From: Emticicia sp. BO119
GTDB lineage: Bacteria > Bacteroidota > Bacteroidia > Cytophagales > Spirosomataceae
Direction: 5' to 3'
Length of the DNA stretch: 64,000 bases
Assembly (NCBI RefSeq): GCF_013912375.1
Contig: NZ_JACETV010000001.1
Span: 558,001-622,000, forward strand
The notes below the pieces were generated by a model. The model did not search any database, was not told the DNA's origin, and saw only the letters and a list, made by a program, of their open reading frames with translations. Below are positions 16,517 through 25,186 of this stretch, one piece after another. The translations under genes were made by a program, and so were the position numbers. Positions within the stretch are counted from its first letter, which is position 1. Every line of letters starts with the position of its first letter.

Positions 16517-17155
16517 ATGGAATTTATTCCCTCCGATATTGACAAATATTGCGTAGAACATACTACGCCCGAAAATGATCTTTTGAGTAAACTCAACCGT
16601 GAAACTCATGCAAGGGTCTTACAGTCCCGAATGCTTTCTGGACACCTGCAGGGGCGTTTTCTGTCGATGTTGTCATATATGATTCAGCCAAAGCTTATTC
16701 TTGAAATTGGTACTTACACGGGTTATTCTGCCTTATGTCTGGCTGAGGGTTTAGCAGAAAACGGGAAAATTATTACAATAGATGTCAATGAAGAATTAGA
16801 GGATTTTGTAAGAGATTTCTTCGGCCAATCTCCTCTAAATGAAAAAATAGATTTCAGAATTGGCAATGCGAAGCATATTATCCCAATAATAGGTGATTCG
16901 TTTGACCTTGTTTTTATTGATGCCGATAAACTGAATTATACCAATTATTACGATCTGGTTTTTGACAAGGTGCGTTCAGGAGGCTATATTATTGCTGATA
17001 ATGTATTATGGAGCGGTAAAGTTAGTAATTCGTCAGCCAAAGATAAAGATACCATCGCGATTAGAGATTTTAATAAGAAGATTCAAGATGATGAGCGTGT
17101 AGAGAATATCCTTCTCCCGATTCGTGACGGATTGATGGTGTTGCGGAAGAAGTAA
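16517..17155 (+). CDS. O-methyltransferase, class I SAM-dependent
   Basis: 212 residues from ATG 16517 (MEFIPSDIDKYCVEHTTPEN). It is of the catechol/caffeoyl-CoA O-methyltransferase type: motif I ILEIGTYTGYSALCLAEGL (about 55-75), metal and SAM-binding acidic motif FVFIDADKLNY-like near 135, and ADNVLWSGKV near 160. Such enzymes methylate catechol-type hydroxyls with a divalent metal. The frame extends upstream to 16418, but a promoter sits inside that extension and the added residues are not family-like. The gene precedes a palindromic repeat and the lytic transglycosylase gene. The substrate is unknown. Confidence 0.85.
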   Translation: MEFIPSDIDKYCVEHTTPENDLLSKLNRETHARVLQSRMLSGHLQGRFLSMLSYMIQPKLILEIGTYTGYSALCLAEGLAENGKIITIDVNEELEDFVRDFFGQSPLNEKIDFRIGNAKHIIPIIGDSFDLVFIDADKLNYTNYYDLVFDKVRSGGYIIADNVLWSGKVSNSSAKDKDTIAIRDFNKKIQDDERVENILLPIRDGLMVLRKK

Positions 17156-17160
17156 ATAAA

Positions 17161-17252
17161 AGCCCCCACTCCCTAAATCCCTCTCCCCAACAGTGGAGAG
17201 AGGGAATTTCCCTCCCTTCCCCACTGTTGGGGAAGGGTCGGGGATGGGGTCA
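17161..17252. repeat. C/G-rich palindromic (REP-like) element
   Basis: A C-run/G-run element in otherwise AT-rich DNA. CCCCAACAGTGG at 17185-17196 pairs with CCACTGTTGGGG at 17221-17232; a smaller inner hairpin (GAGAGGGAA..TTTCCCTCCC) lies between, and the outer arms (CCCCCACTCCC.. and ..GGGGATGGGGT) are also partly complementary. This double-hairpin form is typical of dispersed intergenic REP-like repeats. It sits just after the methyltransferase stop and could also stop transcription. Confidence 0.65.
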
Positions 17253-17297
17253 ATACTTTTAATATAAATTGTGCTTTCAATATAATTTCCTAATTCC

Positions 17298-19391
17298 ATG
17301 AAAAAAACGTTAGCTTTCTCGTTTTTTATGGTAAGCTTATATGCGGCTTTTGCTCAAAAGCCCGGCTTACCTGAGGTGTCTCGAAAAGTAGATTTTGCAG
17401 GTATTACCGTAGAATTGGATGCAGATGCCCAAAAGCTTGTTCAAAAAGAGGTTTCTTCTTTATTAATTCCAGAGAATAAATATGTATTGGATAAACTCCA
17501 AAGAATTCAATGGTATTTCCCAGTAATAGAACGTATTCTTGAACTGGAAAAAGTGCCTGATGATTTCAAGTATCTGGCAGTTGTTGAAAGTTCTTTATTA
17601 CCCGATGCTATCTCAAGCTCTAATGCGGTGGGCTTCTGGCAAATGAAAGCCAGTACAGCGCAGGAAATGGGACTTAGAGTAGATAGTGATATTGACGAAA
17701 GAAAGAATATCTATTCGTCAACCAGAGCGGCGGCGGCTTATCTGAAACGTAATAATCAGATTTACAAGAACTGGATCTCGACTCTTTACTCTTATATGTT
17801 AGGAGCAGGTGGTATCAGCAAAATTGTTCCTTCTGAATGGACCAATGCTTCAAGAGTTGAGTTTGATGGTCGTACTGACCGGTACCTCCTTAAAACCATC
17901 GCTGCGCGCATTGCTTTTGAATACAGGGTAAACCGTATGAAAGACAATGCCTTTGGTTTTGTAGAATATCGCAAAGGTAGGGGTAAAACATTAGCCCAGA
18001 TTGCCTCTATGATTGATGTCGATGCTACCGACCTGAAAAAGAATAATTCCTGGTTACAAACCAATGTTATTCCTGATGATTACTCGGTGGCTATTTTAGT
18101 ACCTGTAACCAGATTAGATGAAGTTCAATCTAAAATCGGTCGTCAGCCTGATTTCGTGACAAGTAAAGTTAACAAAGCTAAGAAAGAGGAAATTAAACAC
18201 AGAGATTACCCGGTACTGGAAAGAGTTACAATGCAGGTTAATAACGAAGAAGACCCTGTTTTTTATACTATTAACGAAAAGAAAGGGATTCTTGCAAAAC
18301 CTGGTGATGATGTTGCTTCATTGGCAAGAGGAGGGAAGTTGAAAATTAAGGATTTTTTACTTTTCAATGATATGAGTGATAGAGACGCAATTGAAGAAGG
18401 GCAGGTGTATTATCTGCAAAGAAAACTTAAAAAAGGGCCTATCGAAAAACATCAGATACAGTCTGGTGAAACTATGTGGGGCATTTCTCAGATGTTTGGA
18501 ATTAAACTCAAAAATCTGTTGAATCTCAATCGTATGAGAACCTCAATGCCGATTCAGGAAGGACAAATAGTGTATTTGCAGAAAAAACGTCCTAAAACTG
18601 AACCAATAGAGAATAATAATGGGGTAAAAGAACAGGAGCCCGATCGTAAAGTGCCTGTAGTAGAGAATTATGAAAATGAAACATTAGTAAAAGATGCTAA
18701 TGCTAAAAAAATACCAAGCCCTGAAGTGACCATGCAGAATCAGGGGGAGACTGTTGTAATAGAAAGAACTACAAAAAGACAACCGCAAGCCAAGAAAGAG
18801 CCCGTAAAAGAAACAGTAAGTGCCACAACTACGAGTACTACAGACGAAGGTGATGAAGATGATATTGTGGTTATTACGGAAGACGAAGATAAAACTGATT
18901 TTACTGCTTCAACGGTGCCTGTAAAACCCGCCTACTCGAATCCGAATGTAACAATTAAGGATTCTCCTAAAACTACAGAAGCAAGAAAAACTGTTACTGC
19001 TGCCACCCCAACTGCTTTGCCTAAAACAGGTATTCATACAGTTGATGTTGGACAAACGCTTTATAGTATTGCACGCCTGTATAAAGTAACGGTAAGAGAT
19101 TTGGCTGCCTGGAATGGTTTTACAACCAATGAGCGAGTAAAAGTTGGCCAGGAACTGATTGTTAGTAACAGAGTAAAGGTTGCAGACTCGCCGCGAGCTA
19201 ATAGTGTTGACAAAAATAATGCTAAATCAGAAAAAGAGGGCGGTGTAGCTACACATCAGGTAGTAAAAGGTGAGACTTTGTTCAGTATTGCTAAGCGTTA
19301 TAAGGTAGCAATGAAACAGATTCAGGAGTGGAACAATATGAGTGACCAGAATGTTAAGATAGGGCAGAAGTTAATTATCAGAAAGATTTAA
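17298..19391 (+). CDS. Lytic transglycosylase (SLT domain) with three LysM repeats
   Basis: 697 residues, MltD-like. Signal peptide 1-19. SLT goose-type lysozyme domain at about 65-210, with the catalytic Glu at E97 (AVVESSLLPDA) and the motifs AVGFWQMKASTAQEMG and YMLGAGG. LysM peptidoglycan-binding repeats lie at about 378-425, 575-622 and 650-697. Between the first and second LysM is a Lys/Glu/Thr/Pro-rich linker. The enzyme cleaves murein glycan strands to 1,6-anhydro ends, in cell-wall turnover. A single gene between a REP-like element and a DUF3109 gene that has its own -7 box (TATCTTTG, 19401-19408). Confidence 0.92.
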   Translation: MKKTLAFSFFMVSLYAAFAQKPGLPEVSRKVDFAGITVELDADAQKLVQKEVSSLLIPENKYVLDKLQRIQWYFPVIERILELEKVPDDFKYLAVVESSLLPDAISSSNAVGFWQMKASTAQEMGLRVDSDIDERKNIYSSTRAAAAYLKRNNQIYKNWISTLYSYMLGAGGISKIVPSEWTNASRVEFDGRTDRYLLKTIAARIAFEYRVNRMKDNAFGFVEYRKGRGKTLAQIASMIDVDATDLKKNNSWLQTNVIPDDYSVAILVPVTRLDEVQSKIGRQPDFVTSKVNKAKKEEIKHRDYPVLERVTMQVNNEEDPVFYTINEKKGILAKPGDDVASLARGGKLKIKDFLLFNDMSDRDAIEEGQVYYLQRKLKKGPIEKHQIQSGETMWGISQMFGIKLKNLLNLNRMRTSMPIQEGQIVYLQKKRPKTEPIENNNGVKEQEPDRKVPVVENYENETLVKDANAKKIPSPEVTMQNQGETVVIERTTKRQPQAKKEPVKETVSATTTSTTDEGDEDDIVVITEDEDKTDFTASTVPVKPAYSNPNVTIKDSPKTTEARKTVTAATPTALPKTGIHTVDVGQTLYSIARLYKVTVRDLAAWNGFTTNERVKVGQELIVSNRVKVADSPRANSVDKNNAKSEKEGGVATHQVVKGETLFSIAKRYKVAMKQIQEWNNMSDQNVKIGQKLIIRKI

Positions 19392-19481
19392 AGATTTTTG
19401 TATCTTTGATACGTTAAAATAGATTTTATCATTTAAGTATGCCATGCTTCATAGTATGGCATATTTTATTGTGTTCAGACA

Positions 19482-20048
19482 ATGATCTTAATAGAAAATA
19501 CCTGTATAAGTGATGATGTAGCGGAAAAATTCTTTGTTTGCAATCTGGAGAAGTGCAAAGGCGCCTGCTGTGTTGAGGGTGATTTAGGAGCCCCGTTAGA
19601 AGAATCTGAATTGCCAGTATTGGAAGAGATATACGAAGAAGTAAAACCTTATTTATCAGAAGCTGGAATTAAGGCAATTGAAGAACAAGGCAAATATATT
19701 AAAGATTGGGAGGGTGATTTCTCGACACCGACAATCGATAACCGTGAATGTGCATACGCAATTTACGATGAAAGAGGAATTTTAAAATGTGGGATTGAAC
19801 AAGCTTATATAGATGGTAAAATTTCCTGGAAGAAACCTATCTCCTGCCATTTGTATCCTATACGTATTACCAAATATGAAAGCTATCATGCGGTTAACTA
19901 CGATCGGTGGTCTATCTGCTCTGATGCGTGCGAATTAGGTGATAAATTAGGTGTGCCTGTCTACAAGTTTTTAAAAGAGCCTCTTACACGTTTTTATGGG
20001 GAAGAGTGGTATAAGACTTTGGAGAAAGAAGTAGAGGAGAGAAGCTGA
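19482..20048 (+). CDS. DUF3109 family protein
   Basis: 188 residues, recognised as the DUF3109 family by its Cys-rich pattern: [20 protein letters not shown] (about 22-41), [20 protein letters not shown] (about 87-106), [20 protein letters not shown] (about 125-145) and [10 protein letters not shown] (about 148-157). The conserved cysteines suggest a metal or iron-sulfur centre as in the related YkgJ-type proteins, but no function is established. Length is typical. It is monocistronic, with a TATCTTTG -7 box about 75 bases upstream of the start. Confidence 0.82.
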   Translation: MILIENTCISDDVAEKFFVCNLEKCKGACCVEGDLGAPLEESELPVLEEIYEEVKPYLSEAGIKAIEEQGKYIKDWEGDFSTPTIDNRECAYAIYDERGILKCGIEQAYIDGKISWKKPISCHLYPIRITKYESYHAVNYDRWSICSDACELGDKLGVPVYKFLKEPLTRFYGEEWYKTLEKEVEERS

Positions 20049-20201
20049 AATGATTAATTAGCTTTTTGTCGAACAATGATTTGACTGATTTTGAAATCAG
20101 TAATCGATTTTATAATCATAAGGCTTCTTATTCAATTTTATCAATTATAGAGCTTTCAATTGGACGTAATTCAACGCATAGTTAAAGACAATATTATTTC
20201 A

Positions 20202-20534
20202 ATGGCTTCTTCTCAAGAAAACATTTTTGATGATATATATCAGATAGTTAAACTCATCCCTAAAGGTAAAGTAACCAGTTATGGGGCCATTGCTCAGTAT
20301 CTGGGCTCTAAAGCAGGTGCAAGAATGGTTGGCTGGGCTATGAATGCCTGTCATAACAGGCCTGATGTGCCTGCGCACAGAGTAGTGAATAGAAATGGGA
20401 TTTTGAGCGGTAAACATCATTTTGGCGGAAATATAATGCAGGAAAGATTAGAGGCTGAAGGTATAAAAGTGAAAAATGATCAGATTGTGAATTTTGACAA
20501 TCATTTCTGGAATCCGGTTACGGAATTATTGTAG
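20202..20534 (+). CDS. Alkyltransferase-like protein (MGMT family, no active Cys)
   Basis: 110 residues from ATG 20202. It is the DNA-binding domain of O6-alkylguanine-DNA alkyltransferases alone: GKVTSYGAIAQYLGSKAGARMVGWAM (helix-turn-helix, about 22-47) and PAHRVVNRNGILSG, where the usual PCHR is PAHR. Without the acceptor Cys it cannot remove alkyl groups. ATL proteins of this kind bind O6-alkylguanine and hand lesions to nucleotide excision repair. The frame could start earlier at TTG 20160, but ATG 20202 gives the normal length. Followed by a strong terminator shared with the convergent atp operon. Confidence 0.88.
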   Translation: MASSQENIFDDIYQIVKLIPKGKVTSYGAIAQYLGSKAGARMVGWAMNACHNRPDVPAHRVVNRNGILSGKHHFGGNIMQERLEAEGIKVKNDQIVNFDNHFWNPVTELL

Positions 20535-20552
20535 AATGGCTATAAAGAAAAA

Positions 20553-20571
20553 ACCCCCGAAACTCGGGGGT
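20553..20571. terminator. Bidirectional terminator between ATL gene and atp operon
   Basis: ACCCCCG / CGGGGGT stem with a 5-base loop. The A run before it gives a U tract for the reverse strand, so it mainly ends the atp operon. Confidence 0.9.
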
Positions 20572-20625
20572 ATTTCTCAACTTTATAGCCATGAAAACTA
20601 ATTTCTTTATAACATAACGCAATAT

Positions 20626-21159
20626 CTATGCTAATGTTAGTTTCAAATCGTTTAATTTTTTTCTGATAGAAGTATCTACTTGTCTGTCCTCTAACTTCAA
20701 CACATAACCCCCAATCAGGTCTTCATTGATTTTCTCCTCTAAAATTACATCTTTTTTGGTAGCTTTTGCAACCAGATCTGTAAATTCTTTGCGTTGGGTA
20801 TCGGTCAATGGAGAAACAGTAGTAATTGTAGCTTTTTGAATACCTTTTTGCTCATTGTACAGCTTCTGAAACTCTTCAGCAATGGGATAAATCAAATTCT
20901 CTCTATGTTTCTTTGTTAAGACGTTGAATATTGAATAAGTCACATCGTTGACACGATTTTCAAAAATATTCTTCAATATCCCTAATTTTTTGTCGTGACG
21001 AACGATTGGATTGTTCATAACAACAGCAAACTGTCTGTTTTCGTCGCAGATCTTTTGAAACAACAGCATATCGTTGTTTACTTTATCTACAACTTTTTTT
21101 TCTGTTGCCAAATCAAATAATGATTTAGCATATCGGTATGCAACTATTGAATCTGCCAT
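20626..21159 (-). CDS. atpH: ATP synthase F1 delta subunit
   Basis: 177 residues from ATG 21159 (MADSIVAYRYAKSLFDLATE), the family-typical start; the frame extends 19 codons further upstream without similarity. OSCP/delta family: N-terminal helical domain (1-105) and C-terminal part with LIGGYVLKLEDRQVDTSIRKKL (about 145-170). It links the F1 head to the peripheral stalk made by subunit b. Last gene of this atp transcript: a terminator follows and atpA/atpG are not present, unlike the usual order atpBEFHAG. Confidence 0.92.
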   Translation of the reverse strand: MADSIVAYRYAKSLFDLATEKKVVDKVNNDMLLFQKICDENRQFAVVMNNPIVRHDKKLGILKNIFENRVNDVTYSIFNVLTKKHRENLIYPIAEEFQKLYNEQKGIQKATITTVSPLTDTQRKEFTDLVAKATKKDVILEEKINEDLIGGYVLKLEDRQVDTSIRKKLNDLKLTLA

Positions 21160-21335
21160 TTTTCTAATTATAGAACTAAATTCTCGGTTGCAACATATAT
21201 TTATACAAAAATACAACCGACTCTATCAAAAAAACAAATTTTGGAACACTTATTTTGCAAAAGCTTAACAACAATATAACAAAAAAGTGGTATTTTTTAT
21301 TTAACGGCGATAAGTAAACTGATAGATTAATCCGA

Positions 21336-21830
21336 TTAGTTTAACTTCGCTTCGGAAATAAGGTTAGATACTAACGACTCTTGTGCTTTTTTGTCTGTCA
21401 ATTCTTTGCGTAAAACCTTTTCAGCAATTTCAATAGAGAATGCAGCTACATCTTTTTTCATTTGTGCTACCATAGCTGTTTTTTCTTGTTGAATGGCTTC
21501 GCGCGCATCAGCAATGATTTTATTGCCTTCTGCTACTGCTTTATCTTTGGCTTCAGCAAGCATATTATCAGAGGCATTTTTAGCTTCACGGATAATCTTG
21601 TCACGTTCTAAACGGGCTTCAGCAATAATTCTATCATTATCAGCTTTCAATTTTGCCATTTCTGCACGTGTCTCCTCGGCCATTCTCAAAGCTGATTCAA
21701 TTGAGTCTTCACGCTCTTTTAATGCACCTAAGATAGGTTTCCAAGCAAACTTAGCTAAGAAAAAAACTAAAATACCAAAAACCAAAAGCATCCAGAAAAT
21801 CAATCCAATGCCGGGGGTTAGTAATTCCAT
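21336..21830 (-). CDS. atpF: ATP synthase Fo b subunit
   Basis: 164 residues: one N-terminal transmembrane helix (about 7-28, PGIGLIFWMLLVFGILVFFL) and a long Ala/Glu/Lys-rich coiled coil (about 32-150) with the ALKEREDSIESALRMAEETR hallmark. It forms the peripheral stalk that holds the stator. It lies 176 bases before atpH and 169 after atpE; spacing is larger than usual but the direction and order are those of an atp operon. Confidence 0.93.
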   Translation of the reverse strand: MELLTPGIGLIFWMLLVFGILVFFLAKFAWKPILGALKEREDSIESALRMAEETRAEMAKLKADNDRIIAEARLERDKIIREAKNASDNMLAEAKDKAVAEGNKIIADAREAIQQEKTAMVAQMKKDVAAFSIEIAEKVLRKELTDKKAQESLVSNLISEAKLN

Positions 21831-21999
21831 ATCAGTTAAAAGATTTTATTTTAATTATTTGATTTGTAAAGAGGTTCATTTATAACAACTATTTTATTAT
21901 AAATTACTTTACACTTGCCGTTAGTGCTTAGATTGAATCCTGTACTAACGCCTAATGCGAATAGTACAGGATTTTAATCAGCGTCGTTTAATTTGATTC

Positions 22000-22281
<282 letters not shown>

Positions 22282-22315
22282 TTATATGAGTGAAACATTA
22301 AATACAATAAAATTA

Positions 22316-23380
22316 TCAATGACCGTGGTCTGCTTCGTGATGGTCTTCAATTGCGCTTCCGATATACATTGAGGATAACAATGTAAAAATAAAAGCTTGC
22401 AAAAACGCAACAAGCAACTCGATGGCATTCATAAATAAGGTGAATACTGTGATTACCCCACCTACGGCAAAGCTTTTAAATATAAAAATCAGACCTAATA
22501 AACTTAAAATGATAATGTGGCCTGCTGTCATATTGGCAAAAAGACGAATCATTAAAGACATAGGTTTCATAAACACACCAGCAATCTCAACTACCCACAT
22601 TAATGGTAACATTAATACAGGAACTCCTTCCGGTTTTACCAGGTGTAGCCAGTAATGTTTATTGGCATTGATATGTGTGATAATAAAAGTAATCACGGCC
22701 AATGTCATGGTAATGGCTATATTACCAGTTACGTTAGCCCCACCGGGTAATAAGCCTAAAAGGTTATTAATTAAAATAAAGAAGAATAAAGTCAATAAAT
22801 AAGGCAAATACTTTGCGTATTTAGGACCAATATTAGGTTTTACTACTTCGTCTCGGATAAAGAATATAACAGGCTCTATAAATGACTGAATACCTTTAGG
22901 AGCTTTACCTCTGTTAGTATTGAAGCTCTTGGCTACTGTCGACATCAATACAATCAGGATAATGGCACTTAGCATAAGAGAGGCTACGTTTTTTGTAATG
23001 GAAAAGTCCAAAACATGTACGGCTTCATCTATTGAGCCATCAGGGCTTAATCTGTGAATATGTTCATGCAAGTTAATATAACCGTTATAAACGCCATTTC
23101 CTTCTCTGAAACGGTTTGAAGAAAATACTTCTACTCCATATTGTTCGGTATATAGAATAACCGGAAGTGGTATAATGGCACCATGTGCAAATTCCCATTC
23201 GTGCGAATCAGAAATATGGTGCATAATCATCTGGCCGATGTCAAAATGTTCTTCTTCATGAGCTGCCCCATCTTTTGCTTCATGATGCCCTTCGTGCTCT
23301 TCTTGTGCGAATGAAAATGTCAGAGAAAAGATTGATAATGAGGCTATTAATAAGAATTTATTTGTAAGTAAACGCAACAT
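22316..23380 (-). CDS. atpB: ATP synthase Fo a subunit
   Basis: 354 residues. A signal-like hydrophobic N-terminus (1-25) and a His/Glu-rich extra segment (about 26-110) precede the five or six membrane helices, as is typical of Bacteroidota subunit a. The essential stator Arg is in MSLMIRLFANMTAGH (about 275-290); IELLVAFLQAFIFTLLSSMY forms the last helix. It makes the proton half-channels. Its gene follows two small membrane protein genes (23420 and 23822) and precedes atpE by 46 bases. Confidence 0.94.
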   Translation of the reverse strand: MLRLLTNKFLLIASLSIFSLTFSFAQEEHEGHHEAKDGAAHEEEHFDIGQMIMHHISDSHEWEFAHGAIIPLPVILYTEQYGVEVFSSNRFREGNGVYNGYINLHEHIHRLSPDGSIDEAVHVLDFSITKNVASLMLSAIILIVLMSTVAKSFNTNRGKAPKGIQSFIEPVIFFIRDEVVKPNIGPKYAKYLPYLLTLFFFILINNLLGLLPGGANVTGNIAITMTLAVITFIITHINANKHYWLHLVKPEGVPVLMLPLMWVVEIAGVFMKPMSLMIRLFANMTAGHIIILSLLGLIFIFKSFAVGGVITVFTLFMNAIELLVAFLQAFIFTLLSSMYIGSAIEDHHEADHGH

Positions 23381-23419
23381 AATTTTTAAATTATTCGGTC
23401 AATCAACGTTTCAGGATAA

Positions 23420-23788
23420 TCACTTTTCTGAATTTTGGCGCAAGTTACTATTTAAATTCCAAATCTCAAAGATTGTGTAAAATAAATATAATACAAAAAA
23501 GTTTGCAATGAATAATTCCTGCTGTTGCAACCCCATGTACAATTCGATTCCAATAAAGATTATACTCAGAATTAGACGAAAAGCAACACTTGCGAGATAA
23601 AAAGGGATAAAGTTTTTACTTTTTTCTTTAAAACCCATTTCTATTAAGCGATTGAACAGAAAGGAATAGGCAACGAAAAAGCTTAAAATTACCCATTTTT
23701 GCGGATGTAATAAATGGTCTAATCCGATAGTGTTAGCTAAAAAAAATACAATTATGAGTATGCCCGTAAGGATGAGTGTTTTTGACAT
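23420..23788 (-). CDS. Small membrane protein of the atp operon (AtpI-like)
   Basis: 122 residues, four predicted membrane helices (about 5-22, 30-47, 63-85, 90-110). No diagnostic motif. Its place between an AtpZ-like gene and atpB is where many bacteria carry atpI, and a four-helix protein of this size fits an ATP synthase I role in assembling the c ring or in Mg2+ handling (inference from position). Confidence 0.6.
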   Translation of the reverse strand: MSKTLILTGILIIVFFLANTIGLDHLLHPQKWVILSFFVAYSFLFNRLIEMGFKEKSKNFIPFYLASVAFRLILSIIFIGIELYMGLQQQELFIANFFVLYLFYTIFEIWNLNSNLRQNSEK

Positions 23789-23821
23789 AAAGTGCTGGTA
23801 TGAATGTAAATAAGAAACTGC

Positions 23822-24037
23822 TTACTGCTTTGGTAGCTGTCTTATAACATTATATAAAGAAACCCCTATAGATGTAAGAGATAAAACGAGTGTCCAGACA
23901 GGGGTTTTATTGGCCGCTTTTTGGTCGAGCCAATAGCCAAACCATGTTCCTAAGCCGATAGTTAAAATCATCTGCAAACCAATCTGGGTAAATTTTAGCC
24001 AGGTTTTGGTATTTTTCATGTCGTTGTTCTCTTCCAT
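23822..24037 (-). CDS. AtpZ/AtpI family protein
   Basis: 71 residues with two membrane helices (about 15-33 and 45-63) and the AtpZ-type pattern QIGLQMILTIGLGTWFGYWLD, then PVWTLVLSLTSIGVSLYNVIRQ. AtpZ/AtpI proteins are encoded at the head of atp operons and assist assembly of the Fo sector. First gene of this atp transcript; the glycerate kinase gene upstream ends only 21 bases before it, so read-through from there is possible. A start at the second Met (residue 7) is also possible. Confidence 0.75.
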   Translation of the reverse strand: MEENNDMKNTKTWLKFTQIGLQMILTIGLGTWFGYWLDQKAANKTPVWTLVLSLTSIGVSLYNVIRQLPKQ

Positions 24038-24058
24038 GCGCTTGATTTTTTTACAAAA

Positions 24059-25186
24059 TTACGATTTAATTGCAGAAATCTGATAAAACATATTCACTAA
24101 ATAATAAGTAGCATCTCTTACCCCTTCGTATCCGACTTGTAAAGCATCGGCTAAACTCTGAGGTTTATTGAGTATTGAATTAGCATAAAAAATACCGATC
24201 TCCTGCATTTGCTGGGGGGTAACAGCTAAAGTGCCACAAATAGCTGCAACTGGAATTTGTTGTGCTTTGTTTGTAATACCTTTAATGAGTTTACCTTGTA
24301 GAGTCTGGTTATCAATTTTGCCTTCCCCTGTAATAATTAAATCAACATTGTACAGGTTTTTATCGAAGTTGCAGAAATCCATCAGCAATTTTACTCCTTC
24401 TTTGAGTTTAGCGTTCAGAAAGAATACACAACCAAAACCTAAGCCGCCTGCCGCTCCAAACCCTGGGCCATTGAAAGTATCTTCTGGTAAACCTGTCAAA
24501 TGAGCAAAATCCGTTAAACCCATATCTAAAATTGCCACTGCTTCAGAATCCGCTCCTTTTTGCGGGCCGTAGATGTGTGCTGCTCCATTAATACCATATA
24601 AGGGATTAGTAACATCGCAGGCTACCTGAATTTCTGGTAATTTTGAAGAGGGTAGAGGGGGGACAATTTTTTTTATTAAAGACAAATTACCACCAATGGC
24701 TTCTATTTCCTGATTATTTGCATCAAGAAACTGCCAGCCTAATGCTTTTGCCATACCTATGCCGGCATCGGTAGTAGCACTTCCGCCAATGCCAAGAATA
24801 ATCTGTTCTACACCTGCTTCTACTGCGGTTTTAATCAGTTCGCCTGTTCCAAAAGTACTGGTCAATAAAGGATTTCTTTCGTCAGTTTTTAATAAATTCA
24901 AACCAGAAGCAGTTGCCATCTCAATAAATGCCGTTTTACCGTCAGCTGAAATGCCATATTGCGCGTAAATGAGCCTTCCTAACGGGTCATGTACCTTGGC
25001 TGTTCTCTTTTGCCCACCTGCATACCATAGAAGCAAATCCAAAGTACCCTCACCGCCATCAGCCATTGGTAGACTTATAACCTCAATCTCTGGCGAAACC
25101 ATTTTTATACCTTCAGCCATGGCCTGGCAAACTTGTGGGGCATCCAGTGAACCTCTGAATTTATCGGGTGCTAAGAGTATCTTCAT
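24059..25186 (-). CDS. Glycerate kinase
   Basis: 375 residues, GlxK/GarK type. Signatures: LLAPDKFRGSLDAPQVCQAM (about 4-23), PMADGGEGTLDLLL (about 40-53), GIGGSATTDAGIGMAKALGW (about 130-150), GAAGGLGFG (about 228-236) and ITGEGKIDNQTLQGK (about 285-300). It phosphorylates glycerate with ATP, linking glyoxylate/glycerate use to glycolysis. The start codon overlaps the stop of the mutase gene upstream (ATGA), so both are co-transcribed, although the two activities have no obvious common pathway. Confidence 0.9.
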   Translation of the reverse strand: MKILLAPDKFRGSLDAPQVCQAMAEGIKMVSPEIEVISLPMADGGEGTLDLLLWYAGGQKRTAKVHDPLGRLIYAQYGISADGKTAFIEMATASGLNLLKTDERNPLLTSTFGTGELIKTAVEAGVEQIILGIGGSATTDAGIGMAKALGWQFLDANNQEIEAIGGNLSLIKKIVPPLPSSKLPEIQVACDVTNPLYGINGAAHIYGPQKGADSEAVAILDMGLTDFAHLTGLPEDTFNGPGFGAAGGLGFGCVFFLNAKLKEGVKLLMDFCNFDKNLYNVDLIITGEGKIDNQTLQGKLIKGITNKAQQIPVAAICGTLAVTPQQMQEIGIFYANSILNKPQSLADALQVGYEGVRDATYYLVNMFYQISAIKS

